Shown: positions 61,205 through 64,000 of the stretch, piece by piece | Layout: every line of letters begins with the position of its first letter | Position numbering within the stretch: the first letter of the stretch is position 1 | Assembly (NCBI RefSeq): GCF_016097555.1 | Contig: NC_054701.1 | Span: 62,716,543-62,780,542, forward strand | Source: Gigantopelta aegis | Taxonomy: Eukaryota > Mollusca > Gastropoda > Neomphalida > Peltospiridae | DNA: 64,000 nt | Direction: 5' to 3' | Program-made: the position numbers and the translations under genes | The notes under the pieces: generated by a model | What the model saw: the letters and a program-made list of their open reading frames with translations, nothing else | The model's database searches: none | Told to the model about the DNA's origin: nothing

Positions 61205-61740
61205 TAGCTAATTGGAAACTTTCAATATCACGGACACAAAGTGTAACAGGAACAGTTGGTAATAAACTTCGTGTTTATAGTGTGTTCAAAATAGAGTTTG
61301 GAGCTGAGTTATTTTATAAGGAGTGTTAGCTGTGTTTTGGTGTGGGGTAGCTCCTATACACATAGAAACCAAACCGGTCGTTACAATAACACCCCAGCTG
61401 ATGAGAGAGTTTGTTTTAACTGTCGCAACTGTGTAGAAGATGAACAGCATGTCCTGCGCCATTGCCCCATATATAAAGATTTGAAGGAGATTTTATTTAT
61501 TAAGTGTATAACATTATGGGATGGTTTTATAACTGCTACAGATCCAGAAAAAAATGTCACATATCTTATCCAGTCATACTTTGTACAGATTAAGTGCCAA
61601 GACCTGCAAATTAATTTAGAAAAACGTCATGAAGTTTTATACGTTAACAGAATATTTGTTATTGTTTTAATAAGTTAAGTGTATGATACTGATGTTTTAT
61701 GTTTTAACTGAGGTGAGACTTTAATAAACAGTTTGTCTTG
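61205..61740 (+). mobile_element. LINE 3' fragment
   Basis: The reading VGNKLRVYSVFKIEFGAELF, then (after a stop and frame change) TGRYNNTPADERVCFNCRNC, VEDEQHVLRHCPIYKDLKEI, is the Cys-rich C-terminus of LINE ORF2. It ends in aataaacagtttgtcttgtc. A different family or subfamily from the copy at 28.4 kb. Confidence 0.8.
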
Positions 61741-62024
61741 TCTTGTCCCCATTAGGTTCAGGCATGTCCAACCTGGGTCCTGTATCTGGTGTTTTATGTT
61801 TTAACTGAGGTGAGACTTTAATAAACAGTTTGTCTTGTCTTGTCTTGTCTTGTCTTGTCTTGTCCCCATTAGGTTCAGGCATGTCCAACCTGGGTCCTGT
61901 ATCTGGTGTTTTATGTTTTAACTGAGGTGAGACTTTAATAAACAGTTTGTCTTGTCTTGTCTTGTCTTGTCTTGTCTTGTCCCCATTAGGTTCAGGCATG
62001 TCCAACCTGGGTCCTGTATCTGGT
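61694..62024. repeat. Three tandem copies of a LINE tail with (CTTGT)n
   Basis: A unit of about 100-120 bp, ttttatgttttaactgaggt, gagactttaataaacagttt, gtcttgtcttgt..., ccccattaggttcaggcatg, tccaacctgggtcctgtatc. The later copies have longer cttgt runs. Confidence 0.92.
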
Positions 62025-62121
62025 GTCGAAAATTAATAAATTCATATAAACTGTGTTTCAAAATTCATTGTATTTTGAAGCGACATCAAAAGTATCTCGG
62101 TGAGACTGGGCATTAACACAC

Positions 62122-62347
62122 AGTGGCGTAGGCAGGATTTTGTAGGGGGGGGGGGGGGGGGGCAACCTGGCATCCAAGCAAACAATGATATTGAGTGTTC
62201 TCCAAACAATAAACAAAACTGATTTAAAGTGTAATCGTCCTACTTACAAATCGTCCTACTTACAAATATCCCCACTGATCACCCCTACTTTCCCGGGATT
62301 GGGGGGGGGGGGGGGGGGGGGCATGGTCCCTCTTGGCTACGCCACTG
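62122..62347. mobile_element. hAT-like MITE with CAGTGGCGTAG ends
   Basis: cagtggcgtaggcagga at 62122 and ggctacgccactg ending at 62347, with two long G tracts (62144-62162, 62300-62321). Confidence 0.75.
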
Positions 62348-62369
62348 TTAACACATTCTGAATACTCAT

Positions 62370-62634
62370 TTTCATTTCATTTCAACTCAGTTTCATGCTT
62401 ATATCCAATTAAGGTTCAAGCACGCTTTTCTGGGCACACACACCTCAGCTATCTGGGTTGTCTGTCCAGGACAGTGGGTTAAATGTTAGTAAGAGAGAAG
62501 AGAGTGTAGTGGTCTTACACCTACCCACTGAGTCGTTAAAACTCGCTCTGTGTGGGAGCCGGCACCGGGCTGCGAACCCTGTACCTACCAGCCTTATGTC
62601 CGATGGCTTAACCACGACACCACAGAGGCCGGTT
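62370..62634 (-). mobile_element. SINE-2, full length
   Basis: From atttcatttcaactcagttt to ttaaccacgacaccacagag, gccggt. Confidence 0.88.
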
Positions 62635-62747
62635 TTGAATACTCAAAGATAAGCAATATCACCACGGAATTAACATACCATTAAGTCATTGTCACGTGTC
62701 TTAAGTATGTTATATCATTATTACACGAACCGTTTACAGATTAAGGA

Positions 62748-63042
62748 AGGGAATGTTTTATTTAATGACGCACTCAACACATTTTATTTACGGTTATATG
62801 GCGTCGGACATATGGTTAAGGAGCACAAATATATTGAGAGAGGAAACCTGCTGTCGCCACTTCATGGGCTACTCTTTTCGATTAGCAGCAATGGATCTTA
62901 TATATGCACCATCCCATAGACAGGATAGCACATACCATGGCCTTTGATGTACCAGTCGTGGTGCACTGGCTGTAACGAGAACTAGCCAAATGGGCCCACC
63001 GACGGGGATCGATCCTAGACCGACTGCTATGTCCCGCCCCCG
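62748..63042 (-). mobile_element. SINE-1, head H1, tail a
   Basis: From gggaatgttttatttaatga to ctatgtcccgcccc, with a short deletion in the head. Confidence 0.9.
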
Positions 63043-63479
63043 TTTACTGATTAACTGCGCCTCACAAAACTGAAAAATAACAGGTTTAGTACTTAAGTCA
63101 AAAGAAAAGAAAAATATGTCCAATTCAATTTTTACCAAAACGCGACTTATTATCACAGGTTAGGTATGCACGTGCGTGTTAATAGAGGAACAAAGAAAAG
63201 CAATTCAACACGTGTATACACACGAACAATCCCACAAACAAGCCCATTGATGGCAGAACAAGACCGACATGTTTCAAATACATTTTCACTTAGTGCACTT
63301 AACTGTGTTAATGAGAGTGACGTGTATGCGGATTGTCTCGGAGTGAATCGAGGCTGACGGAAATATGCTGGTGTAAATTCTTCACTAATATGCCTCACAC
63401 GACTTTTAACAAGACAGAAAACAATGTTTAATTGCTCAAAATATTCCCCGAAGCAGTTGCGATTAACTTTCTTGAAACA

Positions 63480-63600
63480 ACAACCCCCCTTCCTAAACAC
63501 CCCCTCCCAAAAAAACCCCTCCGAAAACCCGAAAAAATACCACCACCACAATCACCCCCTTCCCCCCCCAAAAAAAAAAAAGAAGAAGAAAAAAAAAAAG
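63480..63600. repeat. C-rich and A-rich low-complexity DNA
   Basis: Runs of c and a, with long spurious frames on both strands. Confidence 0.85.
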
Positions 63601-63639
63601 GAAAAGAATTTAAGAAGCAGATGTGATTCACCTTCAAAT

Positions 63640-63975
63640 AACAAAAAACAACAACAACCAAACAATAATAAACAAACAAAAACAACAACCAAACAATAAT
63701 AAACAAACAAAAAACAACAACCAAACAATAATAAACAAACAAACAAAACAACAATCAAACAATAATAAACAAACAAACAAAAACAACAATCAAACAATAA
63801 TAAAAAAACCCAAAAAAACTAAACAAACAATAATAAACAAAAAACAACAACCAAACAATAATAACCAAACAAAAAACAAACTATATTAAACAAACAAACA
63901 ATAATAATAAACAAAAAATAACCAAACAATAATAAACAAACAACAACCACACAATAATAAGCAAACAAAACACAT
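63640..63975. repeat. A/C-rich satellite, unit about 30-40 bp
   Basis: Repeats of caaccaaacaataataaac with caaacaaa spacers. The many frames over it lack any protein-like composition. Confidence 0.9.
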
Positions 63976-64000
63976 GTTCTTGGATCGTCCATTTAAATGA

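Noticed and set aside
63424-63889. Several frames rich in Asn, Gln and Lys, or in Phe, Leu and Cys on the other strand
   Set aside because: Low-complexity A/C-rich satellite with no protein-like pattern.

Overview
The window looks like a stretch of molluscan nuclear DNA, probably gastropod. It has compact intron-bearing metazoan genes with canonical GT-AG junctions, very dense tRNA-derived SINEs of a type common in mollusc genomes, Tc1, Harbinger and LINE copies, a Gmr1-like LTR element, and many long poly-G/poly-C and dinucleotide tracts. I cannot name the species. Most of the open frames seen here are repeat-derived; five host genes can be supported.

Layout, left to right. (1) 1-15.6 kb: copy A of a gene for protein N-terminal glutamine amidohydrolase (NTAQ1), minus strand, exons 1-4 inside the window and the 3' exons beyond the left edge. 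Its intron 2 is swollen to 10.3 kb by two interleaved Tc1-like elements (about 2.4-5.7 kb) and a Gmr1-like LTR retroelement (6366-12606). (2) 17.1-19.4 kb: 3' part of an EF-hand gene, plus strand. (3) 20.2-21.1 kb: a single-exon rhodopsin-like GPCR, minus strand, with a tandem duplication of its 5' end. (4) 25.1-32.7 kb: copy B of NTAQ1, minus strand, all six exons readable. (5) 36.0-46.8 kb: an isochorismatase-domain gene (ISOC1/ISOC2-like), plus strand, five exons, with a 15-unit minisatellite in intron 2. (6) 47-64 kb: no convincing host gene; a 3.5-kb PIF/Harbinger transposon nested in a MITE (49.4-53.1 kb), LINE 3' ends, SINEs, MITEs and satellites.

The most informative structure is the pair of NTAQ1 genes. 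Introns and exons of A and B align over the whole shared span, so B provides the empty-site sequence for most insertions in A. Exons 1, 2 and 4 differ at 9 synonymous and 5 replacement sites. Exon 3 (54 bp) differs at 7 sites, all of them replacements, and three of these exchange acidic residues in A for amides in B. Both copies keep the Cys-His-Asp catalytic residues and all visible splice sites.

The SINEs form a modular set: at least three different tRNA-like heads are joined to one body and to two alternative tails, and one of the heads is shared with a second, otherwise unrelated SINE family. SINE-1 below means the family with the shared body (heads H1-H4, tails a and b); SINE-2 means the other family. 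All calls come from reading the sequence; no database search was run.
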